Positions 8,885 to 19,891 are shown, counted from the stretch's first letter. The stretch: 64,000 bases of DNA from Rhodanobacter denitrificans (GCF_000230695.2 NC_020541.1:3906001-3970000); one strand, 5' to 3'. Numbers and translations: made by a program. The notes: generated from the letters alone by a model not told the origin.

Positions 8885-9466
8885 CTAGCGCGACCCGCCG
8901 TGCCGGAAACAGCCGACCAGGTGATCGTCGATCATGCCGGTGGCCTGCAGCAGCGAGTAGCAGATGGTGCTGCCGACGAAGCGGAAGCCGCGCTTCTTCA
9001 GCGCCTTGCTCATGCGGTCGGACAACGCGGTGCTGGCCGGCACCTCGGCCGGGCGGCGCCAGCGGTTGCGCAGCGGCGTGCCGTCGACGAACGACCACAG
9101 ATAGACGTCCAGACTGCCGAATTCATCGATTGCCTCCATGGCGGCGAGTGCGTTGGCGCGGGTGGACGAGACCTTCAGCCGGTTGCGGATGATGCCCGGA
9201 TCGAGCAGCCGCTTTTCCAGTTCGCGATCGCTCATCGCGGCGACGCGGGCTATCTCGAAATCATGGAAGGCCTTGCGGTAGTTCTCGCGCTTGGCCAGCA
9301 CGGTGCGCCACGACAGGCCAGCCTGGGCGCCCTCCAGGCACAGGAACTCGAATAGGGCGCGGTCGTCGTGCAGCGGCGTGCCCCATTCGGTGTCGTGGTA
9401 GTCGCGCATCAACGGGTCGTTGCCGGCGGCCCAGTGGCAACGCGGGAGCTCGGTGGTCTCGGTCAT
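8885..9466 (-). CDS. tag: DNA-3-methyladenine glycosylase I
   Basis: Base-excision repair enzyme that removes 3-methyladenine from alkylated DNA. 193 residues, the usual size. The zinc ligands of the Tag family are in place: Cys10 and His24 near the N-terminus, His182 and Cys186 near the C-terminus. Family blocks RCHWA, YHDTEWG, FEFLCLEGAQAGLSW and GFRFVGSTICYS are present. It is divergent from the EamA transporter, with 94 bases between the starts. Confidence 0.95.
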   Translation of the reverse strand: MTETTELPRCHWAAGNDPLMRDYHDTEWGTPLHDDRALFEFLCLEGAQAGLSWRTVLAKRENYRKAFHDFEIARVAAMSDRELEKRLLDPGIIRNRLKVSSTRANALAAMEAIDEFGSLDVYLWSFVDGTPLRNRWRRPAEVPASTALSDRMSKALKKRGFRFVGSTICYSLLQATGMIDDHLVGCFRHGGSR

Positions 9467-9560
9467 GGCTGGCCCATCGTCGATGAGTGGGTGGTCGCGG
9501 GGTGCCGCACAACGTAACCCACGCCGCTAGACTTGTCGCCCCACCTTGCCCCGGCTTCCC

Positions 9561-10442
9561 ATGTCGCCTTCGCCCTCACGCGGCGCGTTGTCCGCGCTGC
9601 TCGTCACCATCCTGATCTGGGCCTACAGCTGGGTCGTGATGAAACAGGTGCTGGCGTACGCCGGGCCGTTCCATTTCGCCGCGCTGCGCTACCTGCTCGG
9701 CGCCGGCGTGCTGTTCGCCGCGCTGCTGCTGTCGCGGCAGTCGCTGCGCCCGCCGCCGTTGCTGCCCACGCTGCTGATCGGCCTGTGCCAAACCACCGCG
9801 TTCCAGGGGCTGGAGCAGTGGGCGCTGCTCGATAGCGGCGCCGGCCACGTCGCCCTGCTCGCGTACACCATGCCGTTCTGGGCGGTGCTGCTGGCGTGGC
9901 TGCTGCTGGGCGACCGCCCCACCGCGCGGCACTGGCTGGGGCTGGCGCTGGCCGCGCTCGGGCTGCTGTGCATCATCGAACCGTGGCGCACCATGGGCAG
10001 CACGCTCAGCACCACGCTGGCGATCGCCGGCGGCGCCGCCTGGGCGGCCGGCACCGTGCTCAGCAAGCGCATGTTCCAGCGCCACGCGCCGCCGGTGCTC
10101 AACCTCACCGCGTGGCAGATGCTGCTGGGCGGCATCGTGCTCGGCGGCATCGCGCTGGCGGTACCGGAGCGCCCGATCGAATGGAACTGGGTCTTCGTCG
10201 GTGGACTGACCTACAGCGTGCTGCTGGCCTCCAGCCTGGCCTGGTGGCTGTGGTCGATCGTGCTGCAGCGACTGCCGACCACACTGGCCAGCGTGTCCAG
10301 CCTCGGCGTGCCGATCGTCAGCGTGCTGCTGGCCTGGCTGATCCTGCACGAGCAGCCCTCGCCGATGGAGCTGGTCGGCATCGTGTTCGTGCTGCTGGGC
10401 CTGCTCGCGGTCAGTGGCGTGGGCGCGCGCCAGCGCAGCTGA
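9561..10442 (+). CDS. EamA/DMT-superfamily transporter
   Basis: 293-residue integral membrane protein with about ten hydrophobic segments in two EamA repeats (LLVTILIWAYSWVVMKQVL at the start, LASVSSLGVPIVSVLLAW in the second half). Such proteins export small metabolites such as amino acids; the substrate cannot be read from the sequence. I chose the ATG at 9561; a TTG five codons upstream is possible. It is divergent from tag and followed after 68 bases by the hydroxylase-family gene. Confidence 0.85.
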   Translation: MSPSPSRGALSALLVTILIWAYSWVVMKQVLAYAGPFHFAALRYLLGAGVLFAALLLSRQSLRPPPLLPTLLIGLCQTTAFQGLEQWALLDSGAGHVALLAYTMPFWAVLLAWLLLGDRPTARHWLGLALAALGLLCIIEPWRTMGSTLSTTLAIAGGAAWAAGTVLSKRMFQRHAPPVLNLTAWQMLLGGIVLGGIALAVPERPIEWNWVFVGGLTYSVLLASSLAWWLWSIVLQRLPTTLASVSSLGVPIVSVLLAWLILHEQPSPMELVGIVFVLLGLLAVSGVGARQRS

Positions 10443-10474
10443 GCCGGTTCAGCCTGCGCCGCCGGCAGCGGCGA

Positions 10475-10480
10475 TAGAAT
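10475..10480 (+). promoter_or_regulatory. TAGAAT -10-like element before the hydroxylase-family gene
   Basis: TAGAATCCCCC lies 30 bases before the ATG at 10511. The same TAGAATCC string precedes the genes at 44028 and 45958, so it is probably a recurring -10 box. No strong -35 is seen. Confidence 0.45.
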
Positions 10481-10510
10481 CCCCCATCTGGTGAATGGAC
10501 CGAGGCGCCG

Positions 10511-11629
10511 ATGTTCGATCTCCCGTCGTGGTGGGCCCATCTGGTCAGCTGGCTGAGCGGCCATGCCGTGGTGCCGCTGCTGGATGCGCTGCACCTGGAC
10601 GGCTTGAGCGGCAACCCCGACGACATCGCTGCCTCGCTGCTGATCGCCGCGCTGCAGCTCGGCATCATCGGCCTCATCTTCCGTCCGCTGGAAAGCTGGT
10701 TTCCGGCCGAGCGCTGGAGCGACCGCCGGCTGACCCGGGTCGATCGCAACTACACGTTGCTGATGCTGCTGGGCATCTTCCCGCTGTTCACCTACCTGGT
10801 GCTGATGCCGTTCAGTCACCTGCTCGGCGGCGGCGGCGAGGCAGTCGACCCCGGCACCGGTTCGGCGCTGGCGCTGACCCACTGGGTGCCGTGGTTCAAC
10901 CGGCATCCCTACATGCTGTTCGCCGTCTACTACGTGATCTACGACTTCACGTACTACTGGATGCACCGCACCCAGCACGCGATCCCGTGGTGGTGGGCGC
11001 TGCACAGCATGCACCACAGCACACGCCAGATGAGCTGCTGGACCAACGACCGCGGCAGTCTGGTGGACGGCTTCATCCAGTCGATGATCCTGGCCACGGT
11101 GGGCCTGGCGATCGGTGTGGACCCGGACGAGTTCGCCTGGCTGATGCTGCTCGGCGAACTGGTGCAGAACTTCTCGCACACCAACGTGCGGCTGGGCTTC
11201 GGCCGCGTGTTCGACCGCGTGTTCGTCGCGCCGAAGTTCCACCGCCTGCACCACATGCTGGTCGATCCCGAGCGGCCGACGCTGCACAACTGCAACTACG
11301 GCCAGGTGCTCTCGGTGTGGGACGTGCTGTTCGGCACGGCGCTGTACGGCGAGCCGCCGCGGCCGACCGGCGTGGGCGACCCGATCGTCGATGCCGACAA
11401 CGACTACGGCCTGGTCGGGCTGCACTGGGCCGCGCTGAAACGGTTCTGGGTCGCCGTGCGCCAGCCTGCCGGCTGGCGACCGGGCGAAGTGGCCTTCGGC
11501 GCGGATTACACGCCGATCCCGGTAGACCAGCTGGACCTGCACGCCCTGGCGCGCCATGCGTCAGCCGTCGCCCCCGATGCCGACGCGCCGGCGAGCGACA
11601 GCGCTATGGTGGAATCCGCGCCGGGCTGA
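10511..11629 (+). CDS. Fatty acid hydroxylase / sterol desaturase family membrane protein
   Basis: 372-residue di-iron membrane oxygenase of the FA_hydroxylase superfamily. Its three histidine boxes are visible: HRTQH (152-156), HSMHH (165-169) and HRLHH (244-248). Four or so membrane segments surround them. The family hydroxylates or desaturates lipids; the substrate here is unknown. The C-terminal 50 residues are Ala/Asp-rich and less conserved. It is convergent with the dehydratase gene, with only 13 bases between the stops. Confidence 0.85.
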   Translation: MFDLPSWWAHLVSWLSGHAVVPLLDALHLDGLSGNPDDIAASLLIAALQLGIIGLIFRPLESWFPAERWSDRRLTRVDRNYTLLMLLGIFPLFTYLVLMPFSHLLGGGGEAVDPGTGSALALTHWVPWFNRHPYMLFAVYYVIYDFTYYWMHRTQHAIPWWWALHSMHHSTRQMSCWTNDRGSLVDGFIQSMILATVGLAIGVDPDEFAWLMLLGELVQNFSHTNVRLGFGRVFDRVFVAPKFHRLHHMLVDPERPTLHNCNYGQVLSVWDVLFGTALYGEPPRPTGVGDPIVDADNDYGLVGLHWAALKRFWVAVRQPAGWRPGEVAFGADYTPIPVDQLDLHALARHASAVAPDADAPASDSAMVESAPG

Positions 11630-11642
11630 TCCGCCCGCAGAC

Positions 11643-12590
11643 TCACCAGGGCAGGGCCTGCAGATCCACGTTGCCGCCGGTGAGCACCACGCCGACGCGC
11701 CTGCCGGCGAAGCGTTGCGGCTGCTTGAGGATCGCCGCCAGCACGGTGGCGCTGGACACCTCCACCACCTGCTTCAGCTCCGACCATAGCAGCTGCATCG
11801 CGGCGATGGTTTCCGTGTCGCTGACCGTAATGACCTCGACGCGGTGCGTGCGCAACGCGTCGAGGTTGCGCTCGCCGACCAGCGCGCGCAGCCCGTCGCA
11901 GATCGTGTCGGGCACCACCGTGGTGACCCGCGTGCCGCGCGCCAGCGATTGCGCCGTATCGTCGGCGCCGAGCGGCTCGGCACCGAACAGGTCCAGTGCC
12001 GGGTCGATGCCGTGCGCGGCGATCGCCACGCCGCTGGCCAGGCCGCCGCCGCCGACCGGGGTGATCAGCGCATCCAGTCCGGGCGCCTGCTGCAGCAGTT
12101 CCAGCGCGAGCGTGCCCTGCCCGGCCATCACCCGGGTGTCGGCATACGGATGCACCAGCTCCGCGCCGGTGGCGCGCTGCACCTCGGCACAGGTCGCCTC
12201 GCGCGCGGCCTGGGTCGGCGCGCAGCGATGCAGGATCGCGCCGGCGCGCTCGATCGCCGCGAGCTTGGCGCGCACCGCGCCTTCCGGCACCACCACGTGC
12301 GCGGCGATGCCGCGGGTGGCGGCGGCCAGCGCCAGCGCGTTGCCATGGTTGCCGGAGGAATGGGTGACCACGCCATGCGCGGCCTGCCCGTCGTCGAGCG
12401 ACCACACCGCGTTGCAGGCGCCCCGGAACTTGAACGCGCCGCCGCGCTGCAGGTTCTCGCACTTGAAATGCAGTTCGGCACCGGCCAGCGTGTCCAGCGC
12501 CGCACTGCGCAGCACCGGCGTGACGCTGGCGTACGGCGCGATGCGCGCGGCGGCGGCGAGGATGTCATCGAAGCCGGGCAACAGGTTCAT
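11643..12590 (-). CDS. PLP-dependent threonine/serine dehydratase family enzyme
   Basis: Fold-type II PLP enzyme of 315 residues. The PLP lysine is Lys54 in GGAFKFRGA; SGNHG binds substrate/PLP and PVGGGGLASG holds the phosphate. There is no C-terminal regulatory ACT domain, so it is a catabolic-type dehydratase or a relative such as serine racemase or hydroxyaspartate ammonia-lyase; the exact substrate cannot be decided. Its ATG overlaps the aldose epimerase stop by one base (TGATG), so the two genes are coupled. Confidence 0.82.
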   Translation of the reverse strand: MNLLPGFDDILAAAARIAPYASVTPVLRSAALDTLAGAELHFKCENLQRGGAFKFRGACNAVWSLDDGQAAHGVVTHSSGNHGNALALAAATRGIAAHVVVPEGAVRAKLAAIERAGAILHRCAPTQAAREATCAEVQRATGAELVHPYADTRVMAGQGTLALELLQQAPGLDALITPVGGGGLASGVAIAAHGIDPALDLFGAEPLGADDTAQSLARGTRVTTVVPDTICDGLRALVGERNLDALRTHRVEVITVSDTETIAAMQLLWSELKQVVEVSSATVLAAILKQPQRFAGRRVGVVLTGGNVDLQALPW

Positions 12591-13591
12591 CACGAATCGA
12601 TCTCCAAGCCGCAACGAAAGCGTCGCTCGGCACCGGGTTCGAGCCGGACCGCCGCGGCGCACTCGGGCCGGTTGAACGCGTCAGCCATGCATTCCATCGG
12701 TTCCAGCGCGACGGCGCGGCGCGGATCGCGGCTCACCGTGTCGCCGGTGAACGCGTGCATCACGCCGTGTTCCTGCCACACCGCGATGCCGAAACCGCTG
12801 GCCGGGTCGCGCAGGCGTGTGCGGATACGGCCGTCGGGGTCCGCCTCCAGGTCGGTGTAGCCCTGGTCGATGATGCTGTCGCCGATCCGCCGCGGCTCGC
12901 GGAAATCCAGCGCCGGCGCATCGTCCAGTGCCACGTAGGCTTCCGCGCCGGCCAGCGCGATCAGGTCGGCGCCGGTGCGGATCAGGGTCTGCGCGGGAAT
13001 CTGCAGTTCCCAGCCGTCGACCTCGCCGTCGGCCACGCGGAAATACGGATGCCAGCCGAAAAAGCATGGCGCGGCGCGATCGCCGACGTTGCGCATGCAC
13101 GCCTCCAAGCTGAGGCCGGCGTAGTCGAGGACGAACGTCACCGACAGGTCGATCGCATGCGGATAGCCCGGCCGCGGGCGGATCGCATCGGTGCGCAGCG
13201 TGACGCGGGCGGAATCGTCATCCGCCTCCAGGTCGGCCAGCTCGAAATCCGCGTCACGCACGAAACCATGCCGACTGCCGCGATCGACGCCGGTGACGCC
13301 CGGGGCGAGATCCTGCATCTGGCCGTCGAAGGTGTAGCGCGCATCGGCGACGCGCCCGGCGAACGGCACCATGACCGCGAAGCGCGAGCCCGGTCGGGCG
13401 GCGATTTCGGCGGCGTCGGCATAGCCGCCGGCGAGGTCGCGGCTGACGCCATCGACATCGGCCTCGAAGCTGAGCAGCGCCGCGCCGCGCCGTGCGACGC
13501 GGATGCAGCGACCGCCGTCGACATCGGTCAGCACCACGATGTCCTGATCGCCGAGTCGACCGGGCCGGGCGGTGTAGCGCATCGCAGCCAT
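12590..13591 (-). CDS. Aldose 1-epimerase family protein
   Basis: About 333 residues of galactose-mutarotase-like fold: FAVMVPFAGRVADARYTFDGQ near the N-terminus, GSRHGFVRD (substrate His), FFGWHPYFRV (catalytic His region) and ALEPMECMADAFNRP near the end. It interconverts sugar anomers. I chose the ATG at 13591 because AGGGAA precedes it; a longer start exists but would run into the pepN promoter. It is coupled to the dehydratase downstream and divergent from pepN. The metabolic link between the two minus-strand genes is unknown. Confidence 0.85.
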   Translation of the reverse strand: MAAMRYTARPGRLGDQDIVVLTDVDGGRCIRVARRGAALLSFEADVDGVSRDLAGGYADAAEIAARPGSRFAVMVPFAGRVADARYTFDGQMQDLAPGVTGVDRGSRHGFVRDADFELADLEADDDSARVTLRTDAIRPRPGYPHAIDLSVTFVLDYAGLSLEACMRNVGDRAAPCFFGWHPYFRVADGEVDGWELQIPAQTLIRTGADLIALAGAEAYVALDDAPALDFREPRRIGDSIIDQGYTDLEADPDGRIRTRLRDPASGFGIAVWQEHGVMHAFTGDTVSRDPRRAVALEPMECMADAFNRPECAAAVRLEPGAERRFRCGLEIDS

Positions 13592-13623
13592 GCGGGGTTC
13601 CCTGTGGTTCGAGAGGTGCATGG

Positions 13624-13629
13624 TATCCT
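13624..13629 (+). promoter_or_regulatory. TATCCT -10-like element of pepN
   Basis: GGTATCCTG sits 32 bases before the pepN ATG, in the 70-base divergent spacer. It fits a -10 position, but no clear -35 is visible. Confidence 0.35.
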
Positions 13630-13661
13630 GTTCGCTCCCCAACGCCCCATCCGTTGTTCCC

Positions 13662-16316
13662 ATGCATGCACTCTCCACGCAAGCCGCCCCGGCGTCGATT
13701 TGTCTTCGCGACTACCGCGCCCCGGCATGGCGCGTGGACACGGTGGAACTGGACTTCGACCTCGGCATCGACGCCAGCGAGGTACTCGCGCGCCTGCACT
13801 TGCGTCGCGACCCCGCGCAGGACGCCCCGCTGCGGCTGGACGGCGAGAACCTGCAGTTGCTGTCGATCGCGCTGGACGGCACGCCGCTGCCCGCCACCGC
13901 CTACCGCTACGACGGCAACGCGCTGGAGGTAGATGGCGCGCGCGACGGCAGCGTGCTGGAAACCCGCGTGCGGCTGCGCCCGGCGGCGAACACCGCGCTG
14001 GAAGGCCTGTACCTGTCCGGCCCGCGCGAGACCGGCTTCCTGCTGACCCAGTGCGAGGCCGAGGGCTTCCGCCACATCACCTTCTTCCCTGATCGGCCCG
14101 ACGTGCTGTCGCGCTATACGGTCACCCTGCGTGCCGACCGCACGCGCTTTCCGGTGCTGCTGGCCGGCGGCAACCCGGACGGCGCCGGCGCGCTGGACGG
14201 CGGCCGGCACTGGGCGCGCTTCGTCGACCCGCATCCGAAGCCGAGCTATCTGTTCGCCGTGGTCGCCGGCCATCTGCAGGTGATGGAGCGCGACTACGTC
14301 ACCGCCGATGACCACGCCGTGCAACTGAAGATCTGGGCCGAAGCCGACGCCATCGACCGCTGCCACTACGCGATGGCCGCGCTGGAACGCGCGATGCGCT
14401 GGGACGAGCAGGCCTACGGCCGCAACTACGATCTCGACGTGTTCCACGTCGTCGCCACGCACGACTTCAACATGGGCGCGATGGAGAACAAGGGCCTCAA
14501 CATCTTCAACGCGAAGTGCCTGCTGGCCGCGCCGGACTCGACCACCGACGAGGAGTATCGCCACGTCGAGGCGGTCGTGGCGCACGAGTATTTCCACAAC
14601 TGGAGCGGCAACCGCGTCACCTGCCGCGACTGGTTCCAGCTGTCGCTGAAGGAAGGGCTCACGGTATTCCGCGAACAGAGCTTCTCGGCCGACATGAACT
14701 CGGCGCCGCTGAAGCGCATCGAGGACGTCGCCCTGCTGCGCCGCGCGCAGTTTCCCGAAGACGCCGGCCCGCTGGCGCATCCGGTGCGCCCGGCGCAATA
14801 CAGCGAGATCAACAATTTCTACACCGCCACGGTGTACGAGAAGGGCGCCGAGCTGGTGCGCATGCTGGCCGGTGCGCTGGGGCGGGACGGTTTCCGCCGC
14901 GGCATGGACCGCTACTTCGAGCGCAACGACGGCCGCGCCGCCACGCTGGAGGACTTCCTCGCCGCGCTGGGCGGGGCGAACGGCACCGACCTCACGCCCT
15001 ACCTCGCCTGGTATGCCCAGGCCGGCACGCCCCGGCTGAAGGCGCACGGCCATTACGATGCGGTCCGCCACACGTACACCCTGACCCTGGCCCAGTACAC
15101 CCCGGGCGGCCACGGCGCGGAACCCCGCGTGCCGCTGCCGATCCCGGTGAAACTGGCGCTGTTCACGCCGCAGGGCGACATGCTGCCGCTGCATCTGGAC
15201 GGCCAGACGGCCAAACCCGACACCGAGCGGGTGGTGGTGCTGGAGCGGGCCGAACAAAGCTTCGTCTTCGCCGATGTCACCACCGCACCGGTACCGTCGC
15301 TGCTGCGCGGGTTCTCCGCGCCGGTGATCCTGGAGTGCGACTACACGCCCGGGGAACTGGCTCTGCTGCTGGCCCATGACGTCGACGGCTTCAACCGCTG
15401 GGAAGCGGGCCAGCAACTGGCTGCGCGTGCCTACGAGGACCTGCGCGACGACACCGCCGGCGCCGCGCTGCATGCCTGGTGCGATGCACTGGCCCGGTTG
15501 TTCGATGCCGCCGCCATCGACGACGCCCTGCTTGCCGACCTACTGACCCCGCCGGGCGAGGTCGAACTGGCCGAGCGCGAGAGCGCGATCGACCCGCAGC
15601 GCATCCATCACTTGCGCCAGGCCCTGCAGCAGCGACTGGCCGCGCGCCTGGGCGCCGCGGCCTTGCGCCAGCGCTATGCCGCGCTGGCCGCACACACCAC
15701 GATCGAACTCGACGCAGCGAGCCAGGCCCAGCGCCGGCTGAAGCGCCGCGTGCTGGAACTGCTGGCGCTGCTCGACCGTGCCGGCTCTGGCGAACTGGCC
15801 ACGGCGCAATACCGCGAGGCGCCCGGCATGACCGACCGCCTCGCCGCGCTGTCCGTGCTGGTGCGCAGCGATGCCCCGCAGGCCGCCGCGGCGCTGCGCG
15901 ATTACCGCGAACGCCACGCCGGCAACGCGCTGGCGCTGGACAAGTGGTTCGCGGTGCAGGCGCAGTTGCCGGGCGAGCGCGCACTGGACCGCGTGCGGCG
16001 GCTGGAGCGCGATGCCGCGTTCACCCTGAAGAACCCGAACCGGGTGCAGTCGTTGCTGGGGGCATTCGTGCGCAACAACCCGAGCGGCTTCCACCGCGTC
16101 GACGGCGCCGGCTACCGACTGCTGGCCGAACGGCTGGTGGCGCTGGATGCGTTGAACCCGCAGGTCGCGGCGCGGCTGGCCACGGCGTTCAACGGCTGGC
16201 AGCGGCTGGAGCCGCTACGGCGCGAGGCCGCGCATGCGGCCATCGTGGAACTGGCCGGGCATCACGGGCTTTCCCGCAACCTGGCCGAAATCATCGGCAG
16301 CGTGCTGAACCGCTGA
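13662..16316 (+). CDS. pepN: Aminopeptidase N (M1 family)
   Basis: Zinc metallopeptidase that removes N-terminal residues from peptides in the cytoplasm. 884 residues, as expected for gammaproteobacterial PepN. The exopeptidase motif GAMEN is at 272-276, and the zinc site is HEYFH (308-312) with the third ligand Glu331 in SLKEGLTVFREQ. A C-terminal helical domain (about 545-884) is complete. The ATG at 13662 gives MHALSTQAAP followed by the conserved LRDYRAPAWRVDTVELDFDL-type start of the family. Confidence 0.96.
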   Translation: MHALSTQAAPASICLRDYRAPAWRVDTVELDFDLGIDASEVLARLHLRRDPAQDAPLRLDGENLQLLSIALDGTPLPATAYRYDGNALEVDGARDGSVLETRVRLRPAANTALEGLYLSGPRETGFLLTQCEAEGFRHITFFPDRPDVLSRYTVTLRADRTRFPVLLAGGNPDGAGALDGGRHWARFVDPHPKPSYLFAVVAGHLQVMERDYVTADDHAVQLKIWAEADAIDRCHYAMAALERAMRWDEQAYGRNYDLDVFHVVATHDFNMGAMENKGLNIFNAKCLLAAPDSTTDEEYRHVEAVVAHEYFHNWSGNRVTCRDWFQLSLKEGLTVFREQSFSADMNSAPLKRIEDVALLRRAQFPEDAGPLAHPVRPAQYSEINNFYTATVYEKGAELVRMLAGALGRDGFRRGMDRYFERNDGRAATLEDFLAALGGANGTDLTPYLAWYAQAGTPRLKAHGHYDAVRHTYTLTLAQYTPGGHGAEPRVPLPIPVKLALFTPQGDMLPLHLDGQTAKPDTERVVVLERAEQSFVFADVTTAPVPSLLRGFSAPVILECDYTPGELALLLAHDVDGFNRWEAGQQLAARAYEDLRDDTAGAALHAWCDALARLFDAAAIDDALLADLLTPPGEVELAERESAIDPQRIHHLRQALQQRLAARLGAAALRQRYAALAAHTTIELDAASQAQRRLKRRVLELLALLDRAGSGELATAQYREAPGMTDRLAALSVLVRSDAPQAAAALRDYRERHAGNALALDKWFAVQAQLPGERALDRVRRLERDAAFTLKNPNRVQSLLGAFVRNNPSGFHRVDGAGYRLLAERLVALDALNPQVAARLATAFNGWQRLEPLRREAAHAAIVELAGHHGLSRNLAEIIGSVLNR

Positions 16317-16399
16317 CCGGCGGCGGGGCATCGCGCGATCCCGCCGGATCGCCCTGACGTGCACGCGGCGCTGCCCCGCACACGGGCCGGAGGCTTCGT

Positions 16400-16585
16400 T
16401 CAGACGTCCAAATGATCGAGCGCGTCGAGCAGGCTCTGCAGGCGCGACTCCAGACTCGGCTGCAGTGCCACGCGCTCGCTGTCGTCGCGCTCGCTCAGGC
16501 CGTCGATGGCCATCTCGACCTGGCCGAGTTCGACCAGCAGGTCATGGTGCGGATAAACCGGTTGGAAATCGAAGCTCATGTCCAT
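16400..16585 (-). CDS. Small acidic protein of unknown function (61 residues)
   Basis: A 61-residue acidic protein (MDMSFDFQPVYPHHD...) that becomes helical and coiled-coil-like in its second half (LGQVEMAIDGLSERDD, LESRLQSLLDALDHLDV). GAGGGA lies 7 bases before the ATG. A strong CRP/Clp-type palindrome is centred about 58 bases upstream of the start, so expression is probably catabolite- or Clp-controlled. I do not recognise the family. No signal peptide or membrane segment. Confidence 0.6.
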   Translation of the reverse strand: MDMSFDFQPVYPHHDLLVELGQVEMAIDGLSERDDSERVALQPSLESRLQSLLDALDHLDV

Positions 16586-16635
16586 GGCGTATCCCTCGTG
16601 ATAGGTAAGCCGGGAGATGCAACCGCCATGCCACA

Positions 16636-16651
16636 TGTGATCTGGATCACG
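16636..16651. promoter_or_regulatory. CRP/Clp-like binding site
   Basis: TGTGA-TCTGGA-TCACG matches the CRP consensus TGTGA-N6-TCACA in nine of ten core positions. Xanthomonad Clp uses the same consensus. It lies upstream of the small gene read leftwards, and also upstream of the candidate small RNA read rightwards, so it could serve either. Confidence 0.65.
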
Positions 16652-16739
16652 ACCGATTCACGCATGCAATCACACGACTGACGCAATACGTCATCTGCTG
16701 CCGCGATCCGGCACAAAACTCCTTTTCAGTCACCCCGTG

Positions 16740-16926
16740 TTCACGCATTTGCGGCGAATATCGCTCCACGCTCCACAGCAACCACTGTGGTCTGCGCCAG
16801 CAGGTTTCCGGTTTCTGGCGCTCGGCAATACGGTCATCCTGGATTCCCCCTGTTCCTGAGACCGCCGGGCGCCAGATCTAACAGCACGAGGCCCCGCGGC
16901 CGCCAAGCCGCGGGGCCTCGTCTTTT
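16740..16926 (+). ncRNA. Candidate small RNA in the pepN-mnmG spacer
   Basis: No gene fits this stretch, yet it carries consecutive hairpins: CCACAG...CTGTGG near 16774-16791, GCGCCAG...CTGGCGC near 16795-16821, then a very strong terminator at 16887-16926. A free-standing terminator with nothing to terminate is the usual sign of a small RNA. The 5' end is not defined (somewhere in 16680-16770). It does not match 6S, 4.5S, RNase P or tmRNA by eye. Orientation is set by the terminator T-run. Confidence 0.4.
16887..16926 (+). terminator. Strong rho-independent terminator in the gene-free spacer
   Basis: A perfect 13-bp stem (CGAGGCCCCGCGG and its complement) with an 8-base loop, followed by TCTTTT. 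The nearest plus-strand gene upstream, pepN, ends 570 bases away. The T-run is only on the plus side. Confidence 0.8.
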
Positions 16927-16959
16927 GGGCCTTGCACGCTTTTTGACCCCGCAAAAGGC

Positions 16960-16995
16960 GACGGCACCCCGAGGGGTGCCGTCTTGCTTCCTTTC
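16960..16995. terminator. Second terminator-like hairpin in the spacer
   Basis: A ten-bp stem (GACGGCACCC / GGGTGCCGTC) with a CGAG loop, followed by TTGCTTCCTTTCC on the plus strand and CCTTTTG on the minus strand, so it could act in both directions. It insulates mnmG from upstream transcription. From here to the mnmG start (about 190 bases) I see only a weak -10-like TACCAT at 17132. Confidence 0.65.
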
Positions 16996-17179
16996 CTGGT
17001 ACGCGATCGAACCCCTGTCCGTCCGATCTCGGCGCGCGTGGTCGCGCAGCGTCTGCCCCTGAAAGTGCTGGCTTTGTTGAAGCAGAAAACGTGCCAGCCG
17101 TCCCGGGCGGCTCGCCAGGCATGGGTGGCGCTACCATGGCGCCCCGTTTCGTCACTTTTTGCACGCTCAGGTCAGTTCG

Positions 17180-19057
<1,878 letters not shown>

Positions 19058-19117
19058 CCCCCGCGCGGCAATCCGCTCATGGCATCATGCGCACTTTGAC
19101 CAGCATGGGGGTGCGCG

Positions 19118-19891
19118 ATGGAAATCTGGATCGGCCGCGACGGTGAACGGCATGGCCCGTACAAGGAAGACGACGTGCGCCAATGGCTGCGCAGCGGCCA
19201 GGTGAGCCCAGCCGACCTGGCCTGGCACGAAGGCCTGGCCGACTGGCAGCCGTTGTCGGTGCTGTTCCCCGACGTGGCAGTCGCACCGCCGCCGGCAACC
19301 GCCAACCCCTACGCCGCACCGGCCGCCCCGCTGCTGCCGCAGACCACCGCCGCCGCGCTGGAAGACCACGCCGGTTTCTGGAAGCGCGTGGCCGCCTATA
19401 TTCTCGACGCGATCGTGCTGTACATCCCGCAGGTGCTGATCGAGAAGGCATTCGGCGGCGACGCGGCGAAGGCGGCGCTGAAGCAGGCCAGTCTCGACGC
19501 GGTCGGCAACCCCGACGCCATGATGGCCGCCAACATGCACTACTACTCCACGATGTGGCCGGCCATGCTGCTGATCGTGGTGCTCGGCGTGCTGTACTTC
19601 ACCGTGTGTGAAAGCTCGGCCTGGCAGGGCACGCTGGGCAAGCTGGCGCTGGGCATCCGGGTCACCGACCTGGAAGGCCGGCGGATCAGCTTCCCGCGCG
19701 CGCTGGGCCGCTACTTCGCCAAGATCCTCAGCGCCATCATCCTGGGCGTCGGCTTCCTGATGGTCGCTTGGACCCAGCGCAAGCAGGGCCTGCACGACAT
19801 GATCTGCGGCACCCTGGTACTGAACGGCCGTGCCAGCGAGTTCAAAGCGAGCCCGTCGACGGCCGACAGCCGCAACTCGTTCAGCGCCTGA
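19118..19891 (+). CDS. GYF-like and RDD domain membrane protein
   Basis: 257 residues. The first 50 (IWIGRDGERHGPYKEDDVRQWL...GLADWQPL) form a GYF_2-type domain, followed by a Pro/Ala linker. From about residue 85 an RDD domain with three to four membrane segments begins (FWKRVAAYILDAIVLY; TLGKLALGIRVTD; KQGLHDMICGTLVL). RDD proteins are inner-membrane proteins, some linked to ion exchange; the role here is unknown. GGGGG precedes the ATG. A strong terminator follows. Confidence 0.85.
   Translation: MEIWIGRDGERHGPYKEDDVRQWLRSGQVSPADLAWHEGLADWQPLSVLFPDVAVAPPPATANPYAAPAAPLLPQTTAAALEDHAGFWKRVAAYILDAIVLYIPQVLIEKAFGGDAAKAALKQASLDAVGNPDAMMAANMHYYSTMWPAMLLIVVLGVLYFTVCESSAWQGTLGKLALGIRVTDLEGRRISFPRALGRYFAKILSAIILGVGFLMVAWTQRKQGLHDMICGTLVLNGRASEFKASPSTADSRNSFSA

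Noticed and set aside
16730..16837. 35-codon minus-strand frame with a good GGGGGA site
   Set aside because: Codon use is unlike the neighbours, there is no recognisable product, and it runs antisense to the candidate small RNA hairpins.
16998..17045. TTCGATC string resembling a tRNA T-loop on the minus strand
   Set aside because: The flanking bases do not form the 5-bp T-stem and no anticodon arm or CCA end follows.
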